Part shown: positions 24,759 through 33,744 of the stretch, in pieces | Position numbering within the stretch: the first letter of the stretch is position 1 | Layout of the letters: each line of letters starts with the position of its first letter | Assembly: GCF_035599575.1 (NCBI RefSeq) | Contig: NZ_CP141179.1 | Coordinates: forward strand, 2,790,001 to 2,854,000 | DNA: 64,000 nucleotides | Origin: Roseovarius sp. Pro17 | GTDB taxonomy: Bacteria > Pseudomonadota > Alphaproteobacteria > Rhodobacterales > Rhodobacteraceae | Direction: 5' to 3' | Made by a program: the position numbers and the translations under genes | Notes under the pieces: model-generated | What the model was told of the DNA's origin: nothing | Database searches by the model: none | The model's input: the letters and a program-made list of their open reading frames with translations, nothing else

Positions 24759-25945
24759 AACCGCTCCAGTTTTTTAGTGTCGTCCGTAGTCTGTAATCGG
24801 CCAGTCCATCGCTCCATCAGCGCCCGCCGTTGCTCTAGAAAATCCGTGCGCCGATAGGCGCGCTCAACAGCGCCGCCCGTTACATGCCCCAGACAGGTTT
24901 CGGCCACCTCCTGCGGTGTCGTCGTCGCCTCTGCCGTCCAGTCACGGAATGAGGACCGGAACCCGTGCGGGCGCTCTTTCAGCCCGCGCCGGTCCATCAG
25001 GGCGGTCATGGTCATGTCGGATATCACGCCGCGCTTCACGCCGGGAAACAGCAACCCGTCACGCGCAAATTTGCGGGCCTCTGCGATGACGTTTTGCGCT
25101 TCCACCGATAGCGGCACCCGAAAATCGCTTGTCGCGCCCAGACGACCTTTCATCGCCGCTGCGGGTATGGTCCACACGTCGCCGTCGATCTGGTCAACAT
25201 GCGCGAACCGCAGCGGGTAGGACCGCACCGCCGTCAGGATCAACAGCCGCAGCGCCAATTCCGTGATGCTGCCACCATCCAGCGATTGATAGAAGGCGGG
25301 CACGTCGCGCCAATTCATCGCGGGCACGTTCGTCACGGTATGGCGTTGCTTGCCCAGCAGCGCCTTGGCCTTGTCCGTCGCCTGTAGATCCACCTCCAGC
25401 CCCAGCGCCGCTGCGTGGCGCAATACGATGCTCAGGCGGTTCATAGCCTTGCGCGCGGTGTCGGCCTTGGTGTGCCAGATAGGGGCCAGCGTGTCGCGGA
25501 TATCCTTCTGGTCAATATCGGCCACGGGCACCTTGCCCAGCTTTGGCAGGACGTGCAGTTCAAGCGGCGAAAACCAGCGCCCGGCTTTGCCGTCGCCCTT
25601 CAGTTCGGCCTTGCGGCTATTGAAGGCGTCCAGCGCGATATCACCCAGCATATGGATATTGCGCGCCGCCTCGCGCCGCTGGCGGTCGCGCTCTTTGATA
25701 GGGTCCAGACCTTTCCGCGCCACGGCCCGCCATGTGTCGGCCACCTCGCGCGCCTCTTTCAGTGAGCGGTCAGGATAGGCACCAAGGCCCATTTCGCGCC
25801 GCCTGCCGTGCGTCGTGACGCGCAGCACCCATTGCGCGCCGCCATCCTCGCGCTTGACCAGCCATAGGCCGCCGCCGTCTGCATGTTTGCCAACGCTGGC
25901 GGTTCTGACGCCGGATGCGCTCAAACGGTTTAAAGCACGACCCAC
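24755..25945 (-). CDS. int: P4-type tyrosine integrase
   Basis: A 396-residue site-specific recombinase. The N-terminal arm-binding domain (DUF4102-like, ADGGGLWLVKREDGG) is followed by a core-binding domain and a catalytic domain. Catalytic residues are Arg241 (TAVRSYPLR), Lys266 region, His327 and Arg330 (HGFRSSFRDW), His354 (CLGHVTGG) and the nucleophile Tyr364 (AYRRTDFLEQRR). Elements of this kind integrate at tRNA 3' ends, in agreement with the repeat in tRNA-Thr. The gene lies 144 bp inside the right attachment site. Confidence 0.95.
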   Translation of the reverse strand: MGRALNRLSASGVRTASVGKHADGGGLWLVKREDGGAQWVLRVTTHGRRREMGLGAYPDRSLKEAREVADTWRAVARKGLDPIKERDRQRREAARNIHMLGDIALDAFNSRKAELKGDGKAGRWFSPLELHVLPKLGKVPVADIDQKDIRDTLAPIWHTKADTARKAMNRLSIVLRHAAALGLEVDLQATDKAKALLGKQRHTVTNVPAMNWRDVPAFYQSLDGGSITELALRLLILTAVRSYPLRFAHVDQIDGDVWTIPAAAMKGRLGATSDFRVPLSVEAQNVIAEARKFARDGLLFPGVKRGVISDMTMTALMDRRGLKERPHGFRSSFRDWTAEATTTPQEVAETCLGHVTGGAVERAYRRTDFLEQRRALMERWTGRLQTTDDTKKLERL

Positions 25946-26088
25946 TTTCTATCCCCCTCTTAATCCCCCTCAACATATGGTATCCTATGGGGCATTGTGA
26001 GGCGTGGTGGAATAGGCAACTCACTAAATACACCTATTTTATTAGGGGCGCGGTGTTTCGTGGTGCGTCAAAATGTAGGACTTGGATG

Positions 26089-26104
26089 CCGTCTTGGGGC
26101 ACCA
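26089..26104. repeat. attR, 16 bp direct repeat of tRNA-Thr 3' end
   Basis: CCGTCTTGGGGCACCA, identical to 12532-12547. It marks the right boundary of the island; to its right the gene content returns to a chromosomal secretion locus. Confidence 0.88.
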
Positions 26105-26415
26105 TATCAGACCCGCGAGGTCATTGCTTTCAAGTATATCAGGCATCTGCCGACCCTCTCAGAACTCGATGAAGATGCGCTGCATCAGCGCCGCTGCAGG
26201 CTGCCATCGCAAACACGCATCGCGGAAGTTGGCCAAAAAAGCTCCAAGACCTGTGCCCGCCGCGACTTCTTGTGAAAATCTGCCAAAACTACGCCATCAG
26301 CTTGCGCGAGGCGTTTACAGCATCAAAGCCCATGGCTTGCAGAACTCTGCATCCCGACATCCGCTGATCAGCACGTCTCGGCAGGACCGGGGCGGAACCG
26401 ACGGGCGTGTAACGA
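26105..26415. other. 311 bp chromosomal intergenic region right of attR
   Basis: I found no gene, RNA or terminator here. A minus-strand stretch around 26290-26380 can be read as ILQAMGF-like protein sequence ending in a stop, but it is too short and lacks a start, so I take it as non-coding or a remnant. Confidence 0.4.
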
Positions 26416-27756
26416 TTATTGCTCGCGAAATGCGCGAGACATGCTGTCGGTCACTGGCTTCATCAGATACTGGATGAATGTGCGTTCTTCGGTCTGGATC
26501 ATGATCTGCGCCGGCATGCCGGGTGTTGGGGTGAATCCGCGGACGCGGTCCAGCTCGTCGGGGGGCACGGACACGCGCGCGACGTAGATTTCCTGCTGCT
26601 TTTCCTCGCTGCGGTCCTTGATCGCGTCAGCCGAAACATAAAACACCTGACCTTCCAGGATCGGCGTCGTACGCGCGTTCAGGCCCGTCAGCCGCACGGT
26701 AGCCTGCTGACCCTTGCGCACCACGTCGATCTCGGTGCGCGGGATCGACACCTCGATGATCAGCGGCTGGCCAGATGGCAGTATCTCGGCAATCGCCTTG
26801 CCGCTTTCGATGACGCCGCCGGCCGTGTGATAATGCAGCCGGATGACCGTGCCCGACACCGGCGCCAGCACTTCGGCACGGCTCAGGATGTTTTCCGCGC
26901 GCCGCGACTGCTCGCGCACGCTTTCCAGTTCGGACTGCACGATCTGAAGCTCGTCCAGCGCGATTTTACGCCGCTCGCTGACGGTCTGCGCAATCTGCGC
27001 CTCATAGCGTCGGGTGACTTCGACGATCTCGTCCATCTCTGCGGTCAGTCGGCCGATCTGGCCGCCTGCCTCGGCGATGGCGCGGCGGATCGTGTTCACG
27101 TCAGTCTTGCGGACCAGCCCCTGATTGAGAAGCGTTTGCTTTGACTCCAGCTCCTCTTCGAGAATGTCCTGCTGGGTGCGGGTCGCAATCAACTGCTGTT
27201 CATATCCGGCCGACCGGACGCGCAGCGCCTCCATACTCTGGCTCAGCAGGACGATATCGTTGCGCAATTGCTGCGTGGCCGCGTCGAAGGTGATCTTCTG
27301 CGCATCCAGCATCGAGGCGATGTCGAAATCGCTGCGCAACGCTTGGATATGCGGTGCAAAGTTCAGAACGCTTGCGCCGCCGTGCTGCGCCAGAAGCCGG
27401 GCCTCCATCGCCTCCAGCCGGATGGCCCGCAGGAAAAGTTCGCGCTCGGTGGCCATCGCCGATGTCTCATCCAGCAAAAGGATGGGCTGGCCTTCTGTGA
27501 CGACATCGCCTTCGGCGACCAGGATCTGCTTGATGATGCCGCCTTCGAGGTGCTGCACGATCTTGTTGCTTCCCGTCGCCACAAAGCTGCCCTGCGCGAT
27601 GACCGCCGCAGCCAGAGGTGCGCGGAACGCCCAAAGACCAAATCCGCCAAAGCCAAAGACGAAAAGCGCCAGGCCGAAGATGACCAGTTTCGAAACCGAG
27701 CGGGGCACGTCGTGGTGCCATTCTGCAGGGACGGGATAAAGTGTCGCATCAGACAT
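26416..27756 (-). CDS. Type I secretion periplasmic adaptor (HlyD/PrsE family)
   Basis: A 446-residue membrane-fusion protein. It has one N-terminal membrane helix (about residues 20-40), a lipoyl-like half (VIAQGSFVATGSNKIVQHLEGGIIKQI), a long coiled-coil hairpin (about 140-300) and a beta-barrel domain with IEVSIPRTEIDVV and PTPGMPAQIMIQTE. It links the inner-membrane ABC transporter to TolC. I chose ATG 27756 (MSDATLYP), 8 bp inside the ABC gene end; upstream extension is low quality. With the ABC gene it forms the secretion apparatus; no outer-membrane TolC gene is present in the window. Confidence 0.92.
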   Translation of the reverse strand: MSDATLYPVPAEWHHDVPRSVSKLVIFGLALFVFGFGGFGLWAFRAPLAAAVIAQGSFVATGSNKIVQHLEGGIIKQILVAEGDVVTEGQPILLLDETSAMATERELFLRAIRLEAMEARLLAQHGGASVLNFAPHIQALRSDFDIASMLDAQKITFDAATQQLRNDIVLLSQSMEALRVRSAGYEQQLIATRTQQDILEEELESKQTLLNQGLVRKTDVNTIRRAIAEAGGQIGRLTAEMDEIVEVTRRYEAQIAQTVSERRKIALDELQIVQSELESVREQSRRAENILSRAEVLAPVSGTVIRLHYHTAGGVIESGKAIAEILPSGQPLIIEVSIPRTEIDVVRKGQQATVRLTGLNARTTPILEGQVFYVSADAIKDRSEEKQQEIYVARVSVPPDELDRVRGFTPTPGMPAQIMIQTEERTFIQYLMKPVTDSMSRAFREQ

Positions 27757-29791
27757 TTGGCAGCCCCCCTGTCTGGCCTTGCCCGGGCAGGTTGCCACCA
27801 TTGCCGGACCGTTGCGCCAACTGTTGCAGCACCTGCGCGCGGTGGCCAAACATCGCCACATTGCCGTCGGCCAGCAACATAATCTTGTCCACGACGCCCA
27901 GAAGTGACGGCTTCTGCGTGATCACGACCACGGTAATGCCATGCTCGCCCGCGTGCTTGATCGCATTTGCCAGCGCCTTGTCGCCCGCCGCGTCAAGGTT
28001 CGAGTTCGGCTCGTCCAGCACCAGGAAGCGGGGATTTCCAAAAAAGGCGCGGGCCAGCGCGATGCGCTGTTTTTGGCCGCCCGACAGGGGCGATCCATCG
28101 GCGGCGACCTGCGTCTCGTAGCCGTGCGGCAGCATCGCGATCATGTCATGCACATCGGCCAGCAGGGCGGCACGGTGGATATCCTCGTCCTTCGCGTCCA
28201 TCCGCATCCGCGCGATGTTGGCCTTGATCGTGCCGGGGAACAGCTGCACGTCCTGCGGCAGATAGCCGATATTCTCGCCCAGTTGCCGTGTGTCCCAGTT
28301 GCGCAGGTCCATCAGGTCCAACCGCACATTGCCGGATGTCGGCAGAATCGAGCCAACCAGCATCTTGCCCAGCGTCGTCTTGCCCGCGCCGGAATTGCCG
28401 ATCACCGCCAGCGATTCACCCGGTTCGAGGCTGAACGTCAGCCCGTTCAGGATCACCTGCTTGGTGCCACCGGGCACGTAGAGCAGACGTTCGACATTCA
28501 GGCGGCCTTCGGGATTGGGCAGGTGCAGCTTCTCGAACCGCTGGATCGAATTGTGCATGAGCGCCTTGATCCGCCCAAAGGCAGAGCGAGACAGCGAAAA
28601 GCCGTTCCAACCCTCGATTGAGCCCTCAATCGGGGCCAGCGCGCGGCCTGCGATGATCGACGCCGCGATCACCATGCCGCCCGTGATCTCGCCTTGGATG
28701 GCCAGAAACGCGCCCCAGCCCAGCATGGCAATCTGCGTCAGCAGGCGCGCGCCGCGCGATACGGCGGCCCAGACGATGTTGCGGTCCTGCGCCCGCACCT
28801 GCGCGCGCAGCGAATTGGCAGTATCGCGCCCCCAGAGCGCCACGGCCTCGGGCACCATTGCCAGCGCGTTGATGATCTGGCTGTTGCGCGACATGGAATC
28901 GAGATGCATGTTCGCCTTGCTCTGCGCCACGTTCGCCTCGGCAAAGGGTTTCGCGGTGACCGTCTGGTTGATCAGCGCGATGATCATCAGAAGGATAGCC
29001 GTAACGACAACAATCATCCCCAAATGTGGATGCACCAGAAAGATCACAAAGATGAACAGCGGCGCGAACGGCACGTCGAGGAACGAGATCAGCGTGCCCG
29101 AGGTCAGAAACCCACGCAACTGCTGCAAATCTCCCAGTGTCTGATACTGTCTGCCGTTGTCATGAAGCGATGCGTGCGCGGCCGCGCTAAGCACCGGGGC
29201 CCCCAGCCGCACCGCCACTTCGACTGCCGTGCGCATCAGGATGAAACGGCGCACGGCGTCAAAGATGGCCTGAAATACGACGGCGCCGACGATCACGACC
29301 GTCAGCATGATCAGCGTGTCCAGCGACCGGCTGGTCAGCACGCGGTCGGAAATCTGGAACAGGTAAATCGGGATTGCCAGCACCAGAAGGTTCGTCGCAA
29401 AGGTCAGCACCATCACGAAACCGAGGTTGCGGCGCACGATGGCAACGCCAGTGTTCAGATGCTGAACGAACTGGTCCGGCCCCGCGCGACGGTGAAATCC
29501 GGATGCGCCGCCGCCCCCGCCCGAGCCGCCTCCACCGCCGCCGACCCGCACGGGAGGCTTGCCGCCGGCGCTTGCCTTTAGGATGGGGCCGGTATCCGCT
29601 TCTATCTGCACGCCGCCCAGCCCCTGGGCGGGGCGGCTGCGGTCGACCGCCGGATTGGCTTTGTCGTCGACGCGCGATCCCGGCCCGAGGGGCAAGGGAT
29701 CGGCGCGGCGCGCGGTTTTGTCCGGGGCAGGCCCGGGCTCGGGCCAGTTTAGGCTGGCCGCGTGTTCGGTCTTGATGTCGTCCAGGCTCAT
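27749..29791 (-). CDS. Type I secretion ABC permease/ATPase (PrtD family)
   Basis: A 680-residue half-transporter. An unusual N-terminal extension of about 110 residues is polar and carries a glycine-rich linker (VGGGGGGSGGGGGASG). The membrane domain follows (about 115-420), then an ATPase with Walker A GNSGAGKTT, signature LSGGQKQRIALARA and Walker B LVLDEPNSNLD. The PrtD/HlyB-type sequence and the adaptor gene next to it show that it exports an unfolded protein in one step. There is no C39 peptidase domain. The likely substrates are the two genes upstream. Confidence 0.92.
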   Translation of the reverse strand: MSLDDIKTEHAASLNWPEPGPAPDKTARRADPLPLGPGSRVDDKANPAVDRSRPAQGLGGVQIEADTGPILKASAGGKPPVRVGGGGGGSGGGGGASGFHRRAGPDQFVQHLNTGVAIVRRNLGFVMVLTFATNLLVLAIPIYLFQISDRVLTSRSLDTLIMLTVVIVGAVVFQAIFDAVRRFILMRTAVEVAVRLGAPVLSAAAHASLHDNGRQYQTLGDLQQLRGFLTSGTLISFLDVPFAPLFIFVIFLVHPHLGMIVVVTAILLMIIALINQTVTAKPFAEANVAQSKANMHLDSMSRNSQIINALAMVPEAVALWGRDTANSLRAQVRAQDRNIVWAAVSRGARLLTQIAMLGWGAFLAIQGEITGGMVIAASIIAGRALAPIEGSIEGWNGFSLSRSAFGRIKALMHNSIQRFEKLHLPNPEGRLNVERLLYVPGGTKQVILNGLTFSLEPGESLAVIGNSGAGKTTLGKMLVGSILPTSGNVRLDLMDLRNWDTRQLGENIGYLPQDVQLFPGTIKANIARMRMDAKDEDIHRAALLADVHDMIAMLPHGYETQVAADGSPLSGGQKQRIALARAFFGNPRFLVLDEPNSNLDAAGDKALANAIKHAGEHGITVVVITQKPSLLGVVDKIMLLADGNVAMFGHRAQVLQQLAQRSGNGGNLPGQGQTGGLPNV

Positions 29792-29830
29792 GTCGTGGGT
29801 GTCCTCTCAGGCCACTTCTCAGGCCAATTC

Positions 29831-31876
29831 TCAGGCCAGCATTGTCTGCATCATGTCGGGTGTTTCATGTCCTTCCGTTGCTGTCGGAAGGATCGGGGTG
29901 TCGATCTGCGCGCCCTCCGGCGCGAGCATGTCGTCGGCCAGAAACGCCACGGCGGCAGGCGCCAACGCGGGCATGCCCACGCCCAGCGGAGCGGCGTCCG
30001 TGTCGATCAGTTCGGCCTGATAGAGCAGCGCATCGTCATAGACGTCGCCGCCGACCATCACCGTCGAATCGGTGCCGTGTTGGCTAATGCTGGCTAGGTT
30101 GATCAGCGCATTCGAGCCCATGATGACGTCCGCCGACGCGCCTGTCGCGGCCAGAAAATCATCCAACGCCAGGTGAACCTGATCGGAATCGCCCATGATA
30201 TTGGTCTGCTCCAGCCAGTTGACCGTCGTGAGATCGCCCTCGATGTAAAGAACGCGCAAAAGATCGACCCCCTCGAACAGCGCGTCGTGGGCGACATCGC
30301 TGCCAATCGTTGTGGCGCCGTCGGCCAGACTTTCTGTCGCGCCTGCGAAGTTCGACGTCATCTCCGCATAGTGATCGATGCCGGTTGCACTAATCTGCGC
30401 GCCGTTGAACAGAAGGTTATCGCCAAGCTGCACACCTGTCGGGAAGGCCCCCGCATAGGTGACCGCGTCATTATCGATCAGCACGTTGGTCTGATGGATC
30501 CAGTTGACCGAAATCATCGCGCCTCCGACTATGATCAGATCATAGCCAAAGCCCAGCTCGGCCAAATCGGTCAGATTGACGATGGTGTTGTCGCCCAGCC
30601 CGATGAAAGTGCTTGAGCCGGAAAACGCAATCTCGGCGCGATCGTGATCGGTCTGGAAGCTGAACTGGCTGACATGATTGACGCTGATCAGATCACCCTC
30701 GATCCGCGTTACCGCCCAGTTGGATGGCAGGTTCGTAGCCCCGCCCGACCCGTCCTGTTCGGCATCGGCATCGGCCTCAGGATCAGCATCGGGTATTGTC
30801 GAGGTCCAGGCAATCTCGGCGCTGTTGATGCTGGTCGACGGCGCGATGGCACCGATACCGCCCGACGCGTGCTGCACCAGCACATTCACCTGCGCGATGA
30901 CGTTCATGTGCGCGACATCCCCCATCACCGCGATGACCGGCGCGTCCAGCCACGCAGAAAAAATTGCGACCTGGTTGATCATCGTGTTGCCGCCCGCGAC
31001 AACCAGATGATCCGCTTCCACATCAGGCCGATATGGCATGACCGCGTCGGTATCGCCCAACCCCGCAAAGGGATCTGGCCAATCCTGACCTGCGTCGTCA
31101 TCAGGCAATTCGCTCTCGTCCTGTCCTGCCTTCTCCTTTAGATAGGCGGGCATCACGTCGTCCAGAATAGGCAGCTCCGCGACCACACCACCATTCTGGT
31201 GAAGGCCAAATGCCTCGGCGCCATGCGCCACATGTTCGGTGCTGCCGGCGACAACGCCGCCGACGAACGCAGAGATTCCGGCCTTTAGCGCCACTGCATC
31301 GTCCCGCGCGTCGGGACCGGGCATCAGTGGTGCCGCCCCGAGCGGTGCCGTCATGCTTGCGGCGATGCTCTGATATCCCAGCAGATCATTCAGGAAGACC
31401 CCGGGCTCGGTGAAGGTCGCCGTGCCGTCGCCCAGCATCAACCAATCGTCATCGGAAAGGAACGCCACCTGCACCGTGATAACCGCGACGCTTCCCGGCG
31501 GCTCAAGCGTCGGTGCGAGGCGGGCAACGCCGCTTGCAGAGACGTGCCCGGCAGAGGAAAATACCCCCTCCTCAGCTGGCAGAAATCTGTTGAAAAAATT
31601 GATGGGATGGGCCGCTGACCAATAGTTCGGTGCGATCGGATCAAGGCCGGACGCGGTTGGTGATTGTTCTGCGTGCTCCAGACGGGGCGCGAAACTGCCC
31701 AACTCGTAGGGCGCCTTCAAGCTGGCAGCGATGGCGGAAATCGGATCGCCGTCCGGATCGGCGGCCTTCAGCGCCTTGAACGCGTCATAAACGTCGCGCA
31801 ATCGCTGGTCTTCCATTTCGGTGTGGAAAATCCCGATCATGTGGGCGACCATCTCGGTCACTTTATCTAACATCAT
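29831..31876 (-). CDS. Repeat protein of the type I secretion locus
   Basis: A 681-residue acidic protein with no classical signal peptide. The central and C-terminal parts hold irregular repeats of about 40-70 residues, each with a GD/GG turn then a short strand containing Asn and Gln: GDLISVNHVSQFSF, GGAMISVNWIHQTNVL, GDLTTVNWLEQTNIM and GDVAHMNVIAQVNVL. The repeats suggest a stacked beta structure. It lacks RTX nonapeptides. Its placement directly upstream of the transporter (39 bp) suggests it is a secreted substrate or a surface-anchor partner. It resembles proteins annotated only as type I secretion proteins. Confidence 0.68.
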   Translation of the reverse strand: MMLDKVTEMVAHMIGIFHTEMEDQRLRDVYDAFKALKAADPDGDPISAIAASLKAPYELGSFAPRLEHAEQSPTASGLDPIAPNYWSAAHPINFFNRFLPAEEGVFSSAGHVSASGVARLAPTLEPPGSVAVITVQVAFLSDDDWLMLGDGTATFTEPGVFLNDLLGYQSIAASMTAPLGAAPLMPGPDARDDAVALKAGISAFVGGVVAGSTEHVAHGAEAFGLHQNGGVVAELPILDDVMPAYLKEKAGQDESELPDDDAGQDWPDPFAGLGDTDAVMPYRPDVEADHLVVAGGNTMINQVAIFSAWLDAPVIAVMGDVAHMNVIAQVNVLVQHASGGIGAIAPSTSINSAEIAWTSTIPDADPEADADAEQDGSGGATNLPSNWAVTRIEGDLISVNHVSQFSFQTDHDRAEIAFSGSSTFIGLGDNTIVNLTDLAELGFGYDLIIVGGAMISVNWIHQTNVLIDNDAVTYAGAFPTGVQLGDNLLFNGAQISATGIDHYAEMTSNFAGATESLADGATTIGSDVAHDALFEGVDLLRVLYIEGDLTTVNWLEQTNIMGDSDQVHLALDDFLAATGASADVIMGSNALINLASISQHGTDSTVMVGGDVYDDALLYQAELIDTDAAPLGVGMPALAPAAVAFLADDMLAPEGAQIDTPILPTATEGHETPDMMQTMLA

Positions 31877-31980
31877 TGCAGCCTCGCTTTCAGTAGATCC
31901 GGCTGCCTGCCTCTGTGTCGTTTTTTATTTGCGCAGTTGCCTGCGATCGCTCAAGTTTCTGATCCTCTGGCTTGAAAATC

Positions 31981-32006
31981 CCGGGCCCGGCACGTGCCGG
32001 ACCCGG
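31981..32006 (-). terminator. Strong hairpin between the two candidate substrate genes
   Basis: CCGGGCCCGGCAC pairs with GTGCCGGACCCGG with one mismatch. On the minus strand it is followed by GATTTTCAAG, a weak T tract. It may act as a partial terminator that sets the ratio of the upstream Gly-rich protein to the downstream genes. Confidence 0.6.
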
Positions 32007-32025
32007 AGGTGCTTACACTTGGCGG

Positions 32026-33744
32026 TTATACGACGTCGCTATCGTCGCCGACGTAGCTGGAGCTGAACGAGCCGCCCACAACCGTCATGTCGACGGTGTT
32101 GCCCAACACGTTCGCACCCATCACGATGGTCTGGTTGAACGCATCGGTGTCGATCTGCGACGCGGCCGAGGCGAAGGATTCGCCGGTGACATATCCGTCC
32201 TCACCGTTGTTCGACCCCCACGTTCCGGCGTGGCCGCCTGCACCGCCGCCGCCTGCGTAGGCGTCACCGGCATGGCCGCCAACTCCGCCGCCGGCATAGG
32301 TCCCGCCGACATAGGCCTGACCGCCATAGGCGTCTCCGGATGATCCGGCACTGGCGTATCCGCCCGCACCGGCGCCACCGTCACCACCCGTTGCGGTGTT
32401 CAGCCCGCCTACGCCAGCGGCAATGTTGGCCGCCTCTGAGCCGGCGCCTGCGCCGCCGCCTGCACCGCCGGTGGCGTCACCCGCATCGGCCACGCCGATG
32501 CCCAAGCCAGCCGCACCCGAAAGTGCGCCTGCATCACCGCCGTCGCCGCTGGCACCAAGGCCAACGCCCAGACCCGCGCCCAGTGCATCGGCGTCGGAAT
32601 CACCCGTCTCGCCGTTGTTGGCACCTGCCAGACCCAGGTTCAGAAGGCCCAGACCTGCGCCCAGCGCACCGGCGTCGCCGGTGTTGGAGCTGTCGGCCAA
32701 GGCACCTGCTGCGCCGAGACCTGCGCCGATGCCACCGGCATCACCCGAGTCGCCGCCACCTGCGGCCGCACCCGAAAGACCCGTGCCTCCGCCCAGACCG
32801 GCCGCGAGTGATCCGGCGTCGCCGCCATCACCGCCGATCGCAGTGGCGCCCGAGGACGCAGCGCCCAGACCAATGCCCAAGCCGATTGCCGCTGCCGCCG
32901 CACCGTTGCCGCCGGTGCCGCCGCCTGCGGCCGCGCCGCCGCCATTGCCGCTTGTACCGCCGGTGGCACCTGCCGCACCGCCGATGCCCAGACCGCCTAA
33001 GGCCCCGCCACCGTGGGAGTTGGCAGTGCCCGAACCATCGCCGCCATCCGCGCCAGCCGAGATACCCTCGTCGGCCGTGGCCACGCCGCCAGTCGATGTG
33101 TTGGTCTGACTCAGAGTGCCGCTGTTGGACACGTTATCAAGATGATCATTGTCGATCAGCTTGTTGCTCTGGGCGTTGACCGTTGCGGAATCGTTACCGG
33201 CTCCGTTCAGGGCATCGTTCAGAATGTCCGACAGGTCCATGTCATCGCCGGGGTTATAATCGATGTCCCCCTTGGCCATGATAAAGTCACCGGCGGTCGA
33301 CCCATACATGTCGATGTCCGCAAAGTCGTCGTCGGTGGGCATCCAGTCGGTCATGGCAATATCGACACCCACATGCACATCGGTATTCGACGTGTTGGTA
33401 TTGTGGTTGCCGTTCAGGTTGCCGTTGGCGTTCAGGTTGCCATTGCCGTTCAGGTTACCGTTGGCGGAGGCGTTGGAGTTGGCATTGCCGTTGTGGTTGC
33501 CATTGCCATTCAGGTTGCCATTGCCATTCAGGTTCCCGTTTCCGTTCAGGTTACCGTTCCCGTTGTGGTTGCCGTTGTCGTTGTCGTTATCACTATGGGA
33601 CGACTGCGCCTGACCCTGAAGCTGGGCCTGAAGCTCGGCTTGGGCCTGACCTTGAAGCTGGCCCTGACCTTGGTCTTGGTCCTGGCTTTGCTCGCCATGG
33701 CCGTGACCCCAGATGAGTGTGTTGAATGCGTTTCTGTTAGACAT
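32026..33744 (-). CDS. Gly/Asn/Gln-rich low-complexity protein, probable type I secretion substrate
   Basis: A 572-residue protein in four parts. Residues about 15-50 are Gln-rich (QDQDQGQGQLQGQAQ). Residues 50-115 are Asn/Gly repeats (NGNGNLNGNGNLNGNG). A 100-residue acidic region follows (DDDFADIDMYG). About 300 residues are Gly/Ala-rich with recurrent GDAGALGAGLG units. The end has NQTIVMGANVLGNTVDMTVV and finishes DDSDVV, an acidic-then-hydrophobic tail like some type I secretion signals. I chose ATG 33744 (MSNRNAFN), eight bases from GGAG; the ATG two codons earlier is too close. Amyloid or gel-forming material is plausible but unproved. Confidence 0.72.
   Translation of the reverse strand: MSNRNAFNTLIWGHGHGEQSQDQDQGQGQLQGQAQAELQAQLQGQAQSSHSDNDNDNGNHNGNGNLNGNGNLNGNGNLNGNGNHNGNANSNASANGNLNGNGNLNANGNLNGNHNTNTSNTDVHVGVDIAMTDWMPTDDDFADIDMYGSTAGDFIMAKGDIDYNPGDDMDLSDILNDALNGAGNDSATVNAQSNKLIDNDHLDNVSNSGTLSQTNTSTGGVATADEGISAGADGGDGSGTANSHGGGALGGLGIGGAAGATGGTSGNGGGAAAGGGTGGNGAAAAAIGLGIGLGAASSGATAIGGDGGDAGSLAAGLGGGTGLSGAAAGGGDSGDAGGIGAGLGAAGALADSSNTGDAGALGAGLGLLNLGLAGANNGETGDSDADALGAGLGVGLGASGDGGDAGALSGAAGLGIGVADAGDATGGAGGGAGAGSEAANIAAGVGGLNTATGGDGGAGAGGYASAGSSGDAYGGQAYVGGTYAGGGVGGHAGDAYAGGGGAGGHAGTWGSNNGEDGYVTGESFASAASQIDTDAFNQTIVMGANVLGNTVDMTVVGGSFSSSYVGDDSDVV
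33396..33590. repeat. Short tandem repeats coding for Asn-Gly-Asn-Leu units
   Basis: Imperfect 6-residue units (18 bp) such as AACCTGAACGGCAATGGC on the minus strand repeat about ten times within the gene at 32026-33744. They are in-frame low-complexity repeats and not a CRISPR; there are no distinct spacers. Confidence 0.8.

Larger units (their letters stand above)
12532..26104. mobile_element. Integrative genomic island in tRNA-Thr
   Basis: A 13.6 kb element lies between two copies of CCGTCTTGGGGCACCA. The left copy is the 3' end of tRNA-Thr and the right copy is at 26089-26104. A P4-type tyrosine integrase lies 144 bp inside the right copy and reads inward, as usual for tRNA-targeting elements. 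Genes inside have lower GC content and more AT-rich intergenic DNA than the surrounding chromosome. There are no phage structural or conjugation genes, so it is best described as a satellite-like or remnant integrative element carrying accessory cargo. Confidence 0.9.

Noticed and set aside
26001..26104. A tRNA-Leu-like stretch (GGTGGAATAGGCA) before attR
   Set aside because: The D-arm start looks tRNA-like, but the acceptor and T arms do not pair, so there is no functional tRNA; only the att repeat is supported.
32340..33179. Two long plus-strand open frames (32340-33179 and 32396-33109) rich in Arg/His or Pro/Ala
   Set aside because: They are antisense shadows of the Gly/Ala-rich gene; composition follows from its codons and there is no Shine-Dalgarno sequence.
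33396..33590. Short tandem repeats as a possible CRISPR
   Set aside because: Repeats are imperfect, in-frame 18 bp coding units without spacers; no cas genes are nearby.
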